NCBI GenBank assembly: GCA_037176885.1
Contig: JAWWNJ010000031.1
Span: forward strand, 248,001 to 312,000
Length of the DNA stretch: 64,000 bases
Source of the DNA: Favolaschia claudopus
Lineage: Eukaryota > Basidiomycota > Agaricomycetes > Agaricales > Mycenaceae
Direction of reading: 5' to 3'
A program made the translations under genes and the position numbers. Below are positions 1 to 10,215 of the stretch, in pieces. Each line of letters opens with the position of its first letter. Within the stretch, counting starts at the first letter, position 1. The notes beneath the pieces are model-generated. The model saw only the letters and a list, made by a program, of their open reading frames with translations. It was not told where the DNA came from and did no database searches.

Positions 1-24
1 CATGAAGCACGAAGATACAGATCT

Positions 25-3000
25 TTACCGTTCATGGAGACACGACGCCATGAGCCGCGGCGATTTCTCGAACAACCTCTCGAGCATGCCCAGCCTTCCC
101 GAAGTGACGGCGACGGTGAGGGGAGACTCGTTCAACGGCGAAACGGACCATCCAAGCCAATCCGGAAGGACCTTTGCCAGATTGGTAGGGCGTTTCAAGA
201 GTATGGCGGTTTCAGTGTTGTAGCTAGATGCGTAATGTTTATAGGCAGCTAACGGCCGATCGCTTTGGAGGTAATCCAGGATGCCAGTCGCTCCCGAAGT
301 GATGGCTTCCCAAACGAGGGGCAGGACAAGCTTGTTGTCGTTTTGCGAGGCATCTGGATCGTTCTTGTTGGCGAGATCGGTCCGCTTCTTCCCGTGAACA
401 TTCAAACCAAGGTAAACCTTGGTCTTATCGTTCACGACAGGAATGGGGTCATCATCGGAACTCGAGGTCAACTGAATCTGGACTCCAGAACCTGTGCGTC
501 GAATAAATTCGTCCAACATTTCTACGCGATCCTTCTGAGCTATTGAGCTTAGGACGTAGCCGGGCAGCGAGACGTGTTTGGGGCAGTTTTTATAGAGGTC
601 GAGCGTTTTGACGAAGGCTTCGAGGTCATCGTCATCAATGGCCTTGCGAAGAAGGCTACGGTCGGCATGGTCATACGCAGCGTGGACGAGGTCCTTGGGG
701 TGTGTGTTGCATTCGACTCTGGACGAACGATTCGCGATGTCGACAAAATTGATTGTGTCTTGTTCGACAGTGTCGTCGGAGTTGTCGGAGTCATAAGACT
801 CGTTATCCGAATCATCGTCTGAGAAACATAATAAGCAATCTTTTCTCGAAAGTGAAGTCAAATTTACCGAAATCGATGTCGGATGTTGTGAAGCGACCAG
901 TTTTTTCAACAGGTTTATATTGCGCGGAAGCAATGACCAGAACTAATCGGGCGGTATCCCAATGACGTCCGGCTATAGCAGCGAACAGAGGAGTGAGGCC
1001 TGAAGATTGTTTAGTATTTGAATTGCGCAGAGATTCAAGCGAATGGATAATACCTGAACGTGAGTGACGGTTTCCTTCATCGGCAACAGACACCGCAATC
1101 TGAAGAAGCGTCGCGTCCTTGCTCGGTTTGTCCGCGGGCAGACACAATTCTTGTACTTTGTCGTTGTCTCCAGTGAAACAAGCCTCAAACAGTTGGTCAT
1201 AGAGGGCGTTCTCGAAGGAGGGTACGGGCTCCTGATTCCACTGATTGAGAAGGCGTAGATACTGAACATCGCTGTCGTCGTTTCGACCTCGGCGACCGAA
1301 AGTGAACGGGACGTTGCCGAATTGGTCGACCTTCTGGTCGGTTGCAGTGGAGATCGTGTCAGGGTAAACAACACTCCATGGTTGTGCTCCGCGTTCGAGA
1401 AGGAACTTCTCCATGTCGGTGTAATACTCCCTCACTGCGATCAACCTATCACGAGCGAGTTCTTCCCAGCTGGGTTCTGTTTTCTCCAGCTTATACTTAG
1501 CGCTCCTGGCTTGCTTCTCGCGATGCGAAGTCTGCAGGTATCCTTTCCATCCAGGAAGTATATCGGAGGAGGACTCAGGTTCGGAAGGATTGACCTCGAT
1601 TTTCTTGTCGTAGTCGGAAATCCGAGCGGGTAGGTGATCTTTGATCGCCCATCGGACCCATTCAACCAGAGTGCGGCGCTCGTCGGGGCGATTGTTTCTG
1701 AACGATACGAAATTAGCGGGAATTGTATGCAATACCGACATCGAACATACCCCAAAGCCCTCATCGTGCCAACATTGAAGGCTCCTCCCAAATCAACGAG
1801 GAGACGAACGACATCGTCGTGTCGGCCGAGAGCACACTCCACAGGATTCAAGTACTGCTTGTCTTGAACGTAAGAATAGGAACTGCGCGTAACAGCAATT
1901 TCAGTATCATTTTACCTGAAGTTTGGAAAGAAACGTACCCAGCTGCAAACGCGCGTTCGACGTCCTCCTGGGAAGGTACCATCTTGACCCCATGGGCAAC
2001 CATAGCCGCAATCACAGAGTAATTACCTCGCGCAACCGCATTCGCCAGCGACGAAGACGCGCCGCTATAAGATCCAACAAGGTGGTTCAACGCAGTCTTG
2101 CCATTAGGATCGCAGCGCAAAAACGTGTCGACAAGCTTCGGTCGATTCGCGATGACAGCTTGGTTGAAAATCGTGCGCATCTGTGGGTCCGCAGCGGAAC
2201 AGGAGGCACCAGCCTTGATGAGAATTTCTGCGATTTTGGAAGTACGGTCTTCATCGTCGGGAATAATTGTAAGCATGAGCGGAAGAATGGCGTGAGACGA
2301 GTTTTTGCCCTGCGAAACAAGCTTGACGTCGGCACCAGCGCCAAGAAGAGCCTCTACGACAGGAACAGACGCAAAAACGATCGCATGGCCCAACGCCGTG
2401 AAGTTCAAGTCCCAATCTGCGAGGTTCAAGTCGAAAACATCTGGCTCGTCCGGAGTATCCTCAGGCAGGTCGCCAACATTGACCGCCGACTCGACCTTCT
2501 TGTCCGCAGAAGGCTTCTTTGGTTTAACGTACCCCTCGCTACCCTCCGAGTCACCTTCGCTATCTTCAGATTCGTCCTCATCTTCTGCCATCTCATCGTC
2601 CTCCGAGCTCCAATCATCCTCAGAAGACATCCGCTCGCGCTCAGCCTTGTCCACATCCATCGCGTTACCGCTCTTGTCTTCCGTCTCGTCAGCCTCCTTC
2701 GCCACGTTCTCCGCATTTTCCGCACTGCGCTCTAACAACTTGCGGACGACAGGCAAAAGGTCCCGCTGCGCCGCGAGGTGAAGTGATGTCCGGCCATCAA
2801 CGAGCCTTGCCGTCATTCGCGCGCCCTGATCGATCAGATCACAAGCGATGTCAACTGCGCCGCACATGATGGCGAAGTGAAGCGGCGCGCGCCCGACGTG
2901 ATCGCGGCGGTTTACGTCTTGTCCTTCGGTGAGCATGCGGGTGACGCTCGCATGGTCATGCGCCGCGATGGCTGCAAAGAAGCGCTCGGTTGGTCCGATG

Positions 3001-5020
3001 TACACCTGCTCGCTCCACTCCCCAACGTCGATTGGGTTGAAGCTACCAGAAAGAGTCTGACGTCCAGGATCGTCTTGCATGAAGCTGTACAACGACTTTG
3101 AGTTCATGTTGAACATCCGGGAACGGAGAATGACTAACGAGATACGACCACGGATGAAGCCTTCGTCTTCTTCAGTCTGGAGCTTGCGCTCATCTTCGTC
3201 AATAGGAGCAGGACAATTCTGTCACGATCACGTTATTGTCGCCAACGCAAAATCCACAGAATGTGTTACCTCACAACAGTCGTCCATAACCTCCTCGATG
3301 TTTCCAAAGAAGGCAGGGTGGCGATGGAGCCGCCGACCCTTGTTTTTGGGATTAAAGGTAGCTATAGAAAGATCAAAATTTGGACCTCGAGCTTTCCAAT
3401 AGCCATCCACTTACAATTCATTCCAAGATCCTGATGGCAAGTCAATTCGTTGAAGATGATAAAATTCAGGTGAAAGACTCACAGTCTGATACACCAACTT
3501 GTCGATGCGGCGCGCATCCCATCCAGGTCCATAGGGAATATGCAGAGAAGCGACGTCGTAGTCATTCATCTCGAGTGAAGTAAGCGAGTTTGCCTCGCCC
3601 TTCAAATCACCTTTGAACTTGCGCTTCTGGCGTCGGTTATACTGATTGAGCGGGTTAGGGCGTCCGCGCAAGTTACGGCGCGACTCGAGGAAGGCAAAGC
3701 GGTCGTCGGTGCTGGTGAGCTTTTCGAGGACAAGGAGGCGCGCCAAGCCGGTGACGCGGACAATCGACCGTTCATAAATCTACATGGATATTTAGTGAGC
3801 TTAAATGACAAGTTCTCACAGAGAGACTAACGGTAGGATCAACATCAACCCGGGAAAGGGTCGGGACCTGGACTTCAAAGGCACGACCGGAATATTTGGC
3901 GAGGCGGACCTCGTACGAGGGAGAACGACGCGTCATGTCGACGGTGTTGCACTGGCGCATCATCGCCGTGATGGCGCGGGGATTGGCATAGACGCGGTTT
4001 CCTGAGCGGGTATTGAGCAAAGTCGCAAATATTGACGTAAAGACTGACCATCATAAGCGCAGCACGGCGCGTCAATGTCGAACCCAGCAAGAATCTCAGC
4101 AGGGCTTTTATACAGGCGAAGCACAATCTGCACAGAGCGGTACGGGTACTGGGCTGCAGGCAAGTATTTTCAGGGAGAAACAGCCATTGGAAGGATGGAC
4201 CCACAATGAATCGAGACGGTGTGCTTCGTGCGTACACAAGTAACATCCCAAGGCACGGAGTCTCTCACTGCCTCGTATATCTTGATGATCTTCGCCTCGG
4301 CCTAGAAGCAAGGGTTAGCCTGCATTCGGAAGCCAAAAAGGCTGCAGCCTACCTGCTCAGGGGTCAGACCCCACAAGAACAAGTCGACGTCGGACGTCGG
4401 GTACGCGACCGAATGATAGAACTTCCTCATCGACCTCTTCGACGCCTTGGCTTCTTCTGACAAGGGCGTAAGACCTAACGAAGTGAGCAAAATTACGATA
4501 TCACAAAATAATGGAACTCACAAGCGAGAACAGCGCCTCCAGCGGCCACCACGTTGTTCCAATCAAGCAGCTGCGAGAGAGATCCTTCGCTGAAAACACC
4601 CCAATTCTTCTTGAACTCGTCGATGTCCGACACCATGCTGGGCGTCCCCTCCTTGCGCCTATTGACCTCCGACAACGGCATCACATACTTGGCGCTCAGG
4701 TCAGTCTCATCCTTGACCACCCTAGCCCTGGTGGTTCGAATATCGACTGGAGCGTCGAATACATCGACCAGCCCAACGATCGGGTTGCTGAGACGCGCAT
4801 TGGCCGTGTCTGTCGCGAAAAGACGACGCAATTCGGTCTCGTCGTCGATGGAGGGTTTGAGAACAGAATCAAGAACAACGCCGGGGCCTGTTGGAAGCGC
4901 CACGAGGCGCTGGATGAAAGCTTGGGCTTCGGCAGTCTGAACGCGGGCCATGTTGGTAGAGAACCAACGAGTGCTAGGCCTTGCTTTTAAGGAGGCCAGA
5001 CGGAGAAACCCGAGCGACAT
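25..5020 (-). CDS. Ankyrin-repeat protein with N-terminal nucleotidyltransferase-like region, 14 exons
   Basis: Exons read on the minus strand with consistent phase: 5020-4522, 4474-4353, 4301-4205, 4153-4049, 4001-3832, 3779-3483, 3430-3415 (16-nt microexon), 3361-3270, 3218-3139, 3084-1939, 1882-1751, 1697-1054, 999-868, 818-25. They sum to 1,441 codons plus stop. The N-terminal third has AGGAVLAC, then SDVDLFLWG and AGFDIDAP, resembling the G-G and D-x-D motifs of minimal nucleotidyltransferases (inference). It continues into a stretch (RQCNTVDMTRRSPSYEVRLAKY) that I recognise from agaric ankyrin proteins. Ankyrin repeats begin near RRDHVGRAPLHFAI, interrupted by a long acidic Ser/Glu/Asp linker; a second ankyrin-like block follows. 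The role is unknown. The stop at 25-27 overlaps a possible splice donor, so the gene may continue past the window. The first start codon adds a presequence-like extension; a second ATG lies at 4951. Confidence 0.85.
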
Positions 5021-5391
5021 GCCATCATATCACATTTTGCGTATGTTTTGAACTTTGCTGGATTTGGAAAGTCTCCGCGCCTCATGTCACTTACGGGACC
5101 GACAAAATGATCCCCGCCCCTTAGTCGGGTGATCTCCGCCCTTCGAGCGTCGGGGAGCGGGAAGGCGCGCAAAAATATGACTCCGTTCTGACTCGACGGG
5201 CAGATCGATGACGGCCGTGTGGCGAGAACGCGAAGCGCGCACGAACTTGCTGAACTCATGGTTCGGAAAGCGGAGTGGCATGATCATCCTCGTGTAGATC
5301 GTAGAACTCATCTTGAGCGCGAGGACAAATGAGACTTGGCGCTGTTGCGGGAAGAGCATCGATTCCTCGAACAACAATTTTGCAACACAGA
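5021..5391. promoter_or_regulatory. Spacer between ankyrin start and beta-lactamase stop (ankyrin promoter)
   Basis: This 371-bp stretch separates two minus-strand genes. It holds the ankyrin promoter and the 3' flank of the beta-lactamase-like gene. No clear TATA box is seen. The same spacer recurs, diverged or nearly identical, at 13884-14250, 27310-27683, 36367-36740 and 45424-45797. Every truncated ankyrin fragment in the array therefore keeps its upstream sequence. Confidence 0.6.
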
Positions 5392-6774
5392 TTAGTTTCG
5401 GCTGAATACAAGACCTACTGACGGCATGTGGAGGTAAATGTTCTCATCTTCTTCAGAAAAATATAAGAGGTCTGTCGGGAAGCCTCGAGAGAACCCATCA
5501 TCGACAGCAGTCCAGGCACTCACGCAGCTTTTTGAAGCCGAAGCGAAAACCATGCTGGAAAAATTTAATATCAGCCTTTGGCATGTACTTGCATGGCAGA
5601 TGCTCACCGAAACTCGTCCCGTCTGCCGGTAGACCACATTGTTATAGGCTCTGCCTTGGAACGCCTGTCATCATCAGGAATATGGTGAACGAGGCGAAGG
5701 ACATCAGTTCCTTGTAGAAACAGCTTCGTAACCCACAATGAGCCTTCGGCCACACGGATAATGATTTCCGAGCCATCGCCATCCGCAGATATCCAGCGAC
5801 CGGCATACCGACGAGCGGCGCTAACGGTGAGTATTCTATCCAGGGTTGGTTGAAGATGACGGAAAATGTCGAGAACTATGTCGCCGGCTGGGATAGGTTA
5901 GCATCCAGTGTACGACGCGTTCTTGTACGCTACCTACCTGCGGTTGATGTGGGCACAGTGCCGGTCATGAGCAACGCGACTCCGTACGACATATCCTGGT
6001 TGATTGCAAACACGCTGCGTGATGCCCCGAGCACACCCACTAGTCGTTCGTAAACCTTGTTTCAGACGCATAAATGGAAGTAATTGTAGGCCTCTCACAT
6101 TTTTGAAATATCCTGATAGGCCGGGCATACGAGTCTCGGATTTTCTCTATTTCCCAGAGCATGCCGACCTCAGTCGTGTCGTCCATCCAAGCTTGGATCG
6201 GACGCAGCCATTCTCGAATTACATGGGGCGGCAGCAAGCTTTCGGGTCTTGCAGGATCCAGGATTGTCTGCATCACTTTGACATAGTCAGAAAGTGAGCT
6301 CATTTGGCCGCCCGAGCACGACATGGGCTCCAAGAAATCCAGATCCTGTGAAAATTGTGAAGGGAAGGTTGGGATTATTCAACGAGACAACCTACCACTT
6401 CATCGCTATCGGCAGAGGCCACTGCGATGTGGGCTTTGTTGTGAGGAGTGACAACAAAAGACGTGCCGTTCAAACCAAGCGGATCGAAGATGTCTCGCTG
6501 CGCCAAATCTGCCCAAGTCTCAGGCGATCCAGTCTGTTGTTTGGCCATTTCAAACGCCCTATTGGCAGCCACATTCACCTGACCGAGAACGGCCATTCCA
6601 ACATTGGAATAGAGCGAGTAAGAATATGTCGGTACAGTCAACGGATAATTCTTCAGCCCGTCGATCATTTCTGCGGTCGTTGGAAACGGACGACCATTGA
6701 CGGGCGGTGGACCGGTGCCTTCCAAGGAGTGAGGCCAATTCTTCATATTTCCTCGAGGAAATTCACGAGTCAGG
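5392..6774 (-). pseudogene. Beta-lactamase-like gene, 3' fragment, copy 1 (5' end replaced by X)
   Basis: This fragment corresponds to exons 2 (most) to 6 of the intact gene at 45798-47830. It keeps the YSN motif, the inner splice sites and the final stop at 5392-5394, but lacks exon 1 with the membrane anchor and the SxxK serine. Homology ends abruptly after the codons for the LTREF stretch (6774), where X begins. Reading frames of the retained exons are open, so truncation looks recent or the fragment is still constrained. It differs from the other array copies at scattered bases (for example around 5760-5795), marking it as the oldest or non-homogenised copy. Confidence 0.85.
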
Positions 6775-6976
6775 GTTTGAATAAAATTGGCTTGCCTCCC
6801 AAAAAGGAAAATCCCAAACACTCTGCACGGCCTGCTCACGCTAAGGCATGCGTCGCCAAGGCGTACTGCGTCGCCCGTTTTGTCTAGCTTTATAGCTGAG
6901 GGCTCGCGCACGGACCTTGTTGTTGTTTGGGGATTGACTGCCGGGGGGAGAAATTTGGGATTTTGGAGGTGCGTGA

Positions 6977-7072
6977 ACGCGTTTTCCCGTGACTTGACGC
7001 GTCGTTTGGGCAGGGGAGGAGGGGGAAGAGTTGGGGGAGTTTGGAGAAGTCGATTGACGCGTCGAGACGCGT
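6977..7072. promoter_or_regulatory. Cluster of four ACGCGT (MluI cell-cycle box-like) sites at left end of X1
   Basis: ACGCGT occurs at 6977, 6997, 7057 and 7067, two of them as TTGACGCGTC. ACGCGT is the core site of the fungal MBF (Mbp1-Swi6) cell-cycle factor. X2-X4 retain three of the four sites in matching places (19980, 20000 and 20060 in X2). Clustering and retention are seen directly; binding is inference. The motif could instead be a subterminal repeat of a mobile element. Confidence 0.4.
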
Positions 7073-7329
7073 TAATTAGCGTGTCATTCGCGTGTTTTAG
7101 AAGTTTAAAGTCAATATATTCATTTGTGCCGAATACATGAATTCTACCAAGTCAAAGTTGGAATACGCACGAAATCGTCGTATGTTGAAGTGCCGAGTTG
7201 CGAACATTGGCCGTTTTTTGGACAAGACCTCGAAATTCGGTGAATTGTCGAAGTCGGAAAATCTTGAGATTTGAAGGCAAGTCGGTACAAGATCGAAATT
7301 CAGTGAATTGCTGAGAGTCTTGAGATTTG

Positions 7330-7980
7330 AAAGGAAGTCGATCGCGGGAAGCACACACGTCGTCTCGGCGCAATTTTCGCATATTCAAGGACTGCAATCA
7401 CTCAGTTGATTCGAAACAAATGGAAAGGAACTCACCGGGCGTTGAAACGTTGAATTTCGAGTGCTGAGTCAAATTCTTGCTCGCGGGACGAAGATATATA
7501 CAATATTCGATGTTGGGGGTGCTCGTTGAGTTGGGAAGGACGTGGCCTTTGATCAACGAATCGATTGACGTCGCTCGCGGGAGTGCGAAAAATCGAATTT
7601 TGAAAAACAGACTCCCCAGCGCAGCGGGGACGCGAGATCACTGGATAGACTGTAACATAGAGATCAGTATTGATGAATAAAAGCAATTGAAGCTTCGGTC
7701 GCGGGCAGTCGATCCGTATAGTCAAAGTTAGATTAATTCAGCAAGGTTTCAGGACTCACCGAGCATCGAAGTCGCTCGCGGCAACGCGATAGGTATAGTA
7801 ATCGATGTTGAACTGTTTTGAGATCAGTACCCGACGTGCATGGGTGTTAGTTTCAACGTACCGAGCATCAATTGGATTCAACATACCGAGTGTTGAGGTT
7901 GCTCGCGGGAACGCGATCTGTATAATCTTCGATGTTGGGTGCCTCTTCAGCGTGACCTGCCGTAGCTTTGTTACAATCAG
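7330..7980 (-). repeat. Type C modules in X1 (GCTCGCGGGAACGCGAT family)
   Basis: At least five imperfect copies of a block built on GCTCGCGGGAACGCGAT, followed by a short TATA/ATA-rich string and a TCGATGTTG-like end, start near 7478, 7571, 7696, 7771 and 7901. On the minus strand several blocks end at a donor-like ACTCGGTATG or CTCGGTGAG, so they look like short exons. Equivalent blocks in X2 lie near 20820, 20920 and 21035. Block number and spacing vary between copies. Confidence 0.6.
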
Positions 7981-8028
7981 AAAGTAGATTGAGTTAAAGA
8001 AATAGTCTTGGACGCACCAAGTTCAACA

Positions 8029-9261
8029 TAGCGCCGCTCTGCGCCGCGTGCCGGTGATTCCGACACCGCCGGTACGCGAGAGAGAACTGATTGAGATGTA
8101 AAGTTCGCGCCGCTCCGCGGCGCCGTCGACAACGACGACAACATAGTCGGTTGAACGGCGTCGGCACCGATGCATTGATCTTGAGGGGGGTGTATTAGCC
8201 TGCCGGCGGCCAAAACCCGGATGAAAAAGGTCTGAAATAGCGTTAGAATTATGATAAAATGAACAGATGAGAAGTACCCAGACATACCTCGAGTATACCG
8301 AGCCATCAACGTTGGCGGGCGCGTCGACGGCGGCGGAAGACATGTGGAAGCGCGGCAGCGCCGCTGGATTGAGGTCGGGGAGGCGTGGTTGGCCTGCCGG
8401 CGGCCAAAACTCGCGGCAAAAGTCTGAGAGTTTGTTATATTGAAACAACAAACTGAACTAAACATGCAGCGTACCTGGTACATGGGAAGGGTTTGCGCCG
8501 CTTCGCGGCGAGGGGAGGTTCGGTCCGCAACGACGAAGCCGTCGATTTAACCTCGAGGGCGTCGGCTTGCCTGCCGGCGGAGAAATCAACTTCAGATACC
8601 CTTCAGAAAGTCTTCAAGAGGTGAAGAAACAATCACATACCTTGAAGACTTCTGGGATATAACATTAGCGCCACTGCGCGGCGCCGACGATGGCCCGAGA
8701 CTTGATCAGCACATCAGATGCGTTGTCTTGAAGTGCAAGAGGCGTGAAGTTGCCTGCCGGCGGCGAAAGCAAGTTCAGTACTGCTCAAAAGACCGTCAGA
8801 ATATAGAGTGAGAGGATGGAGTTTGAGTGACTCACATAGAAGTTGTTGAAGATCGACGCCGCGTCGCGGCGCGCGCGTTTGGTGTTCAAGCGCTCGGATC
8901 GTCGGGTCGTGCTAGACAATGCTGAAGTCCGATTCGAGGGCGAGGTAGCCTGCCGACGGTCGAGACGAGCTTGAAAATCTACCGAAAAGGGGGGTCAGAA
9001 CAAGAGGAGAAAATGGTTAGGGAGTAGCAAATATACCTTGTGAACAATAAGAGAGCGCCGCGTCGCGGCGCGCTCGCGATCAAGTGGTTGAAAATTGCAA
9101 ATCCGTTGGTTTGATTTTCGAGTGGCGCAGCTAGCCTGCCGGCGGCAAAAAAAGAGGTTGAAAAACGGCTAAGAAAGTCGTTAGAGCAACAGAGAAAGAT
9201 GAACTTGGGGGTGTTGTACATACCTGAAGGACTCGGAGACGGTGGCGCCGCGAAGCGGCGC
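8029..9261 (-). repeat. Hairpin-exon modules (type B) in X1, about 187-bp period
   Basis: GCCTGCCGGCGG or a close variant starts at 8198, 8392, 8569, 8752, 8948 and 9134 (steps 194, 177, 183, 196, 186). Between these sit palindromes of the form GCGCCGC-NNN-GCGGCGC, for example 8107-8123, 8495-8511, about 8856-8872, 9055-9071 and 9245-9261. Loop triplets differ (TCC, TTC, GTC, GTC, GAA). On the minus strand each module runs: 3' splice site, T-rich tract, CCGCCGGCAGGC, about 90 nt, hairpin, splice donor. The regular order and spacing are directly visible; function is unknown. Confidence 0.75.
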
Positions 9262-9959
9262 GTGGACGGCACGAGAGTTTCGGTGAGTAGCGGCAGACCG
9301 ACGAATTGAGTGGTTGGGGCATGGGGCTCGAATGGAGTCGACGTAGACTGAGAAAGTCGTCAGGGTTGAGCTAGATGGTGAGTGCGAAGGAAAGCTCACC
9401 TGTGAGTGTTTGGCGTCGAGTTCACTCGAGAACACGACGACGTGAAGGTTGAGAAGAGAGGGCCGGTATGTCGAGGCAGCGCTAGATGAGGCGGTTGGGC
9501 GCTGAAGGAGGGGGAAGTGGGGAGGAAGTTGAGGAGGGGGAGAGCGAGGTGGTGGTGGTTGAAGTAAGGAAAGAGCTGCCGTGATTTGGTTGAGTTGCTG
9601 TGCAACCAAATCAAATGTACAACAAAACAAATGCACATACCCGTGCCGTGGCCCTGAGCAACGCGTCTTCCGCCGATTTATTATTAGTTCCGCCCTAATT
9701 GCGTGGCATCAACGCCGCTGTTTTGAATTAGCATGGTCGCCTAGATGTCGAAATCGAGTCAGTCGACAAATCAGGCACAAACTCAAGATTGAATTGTCGT
9801 GAGCCTAGACAGCTGATAACGGAAAAGCGTTGACGGCGCGTCAAAGATAGCGCAAGTTTTAACGCTTATAGCGTGTATCGCGTCGGAAGGAACGAAAGAT
9901 TTCAAATCCAAATGAAAATCAACCAGAATGACATATTTATGCCAAAGAGACGAAAATGA

Positions 9960-10215
9960 AGGGCAAGAAAGCTCACCTGAACATGAACGGCCCAGATCTG
10001 TACTGCAATCTAAGTAGGAAGCGACGGAGGTAACGATGGGTTTGTGAATTCGCGTGTCTCGCGTCGTAAAGCAACGAAGAATTCTAAATCCAAACGAAAA
10101 TCAACCAGAATAGGATATTTATTGCGAAGAGAGGCAAAATGAAGCGCAAAGGAGCTCACCTGGAGGAAACGAGCCCACTCAATTCCATAATCTAAGTAGG
10201 AAGCGACAGGAGGGA
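9960..10215 (-). repeat. Type A modules in X1 (CTAAGTAGGAAGCGAC)
   Basis: Two copies of CTAAGTAGGAAGCGAC start at 10010 and 10192 (182-bp step). Each is preceded by GAGCTCACC or AAGCTCACC and followed by a shared tract ending in AAAATCAACCAGAAT. On the minus strand this gives a roughly 32-nt block between CTTCCTACTTAG and GTGAGC, again an exon-like module with its own intron. X2 has matching copies near 23132 and 23318. Confidence 0.6.

Noticed and set aside
6375..6911. A frame that runs from X1 into the truncated beta-lactamase exon (and its equivalents at 19609-19914, 28666-28971, 37723-38028), suggesting a chimeric protein with an X-derived start.
   Set aside because: The initiating codon in all copies is GTG, no in-frame ATG was found upstream in X, and the fragments lack the SxxK serine. 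A spliced leader exon from X remains possible but unsupported.
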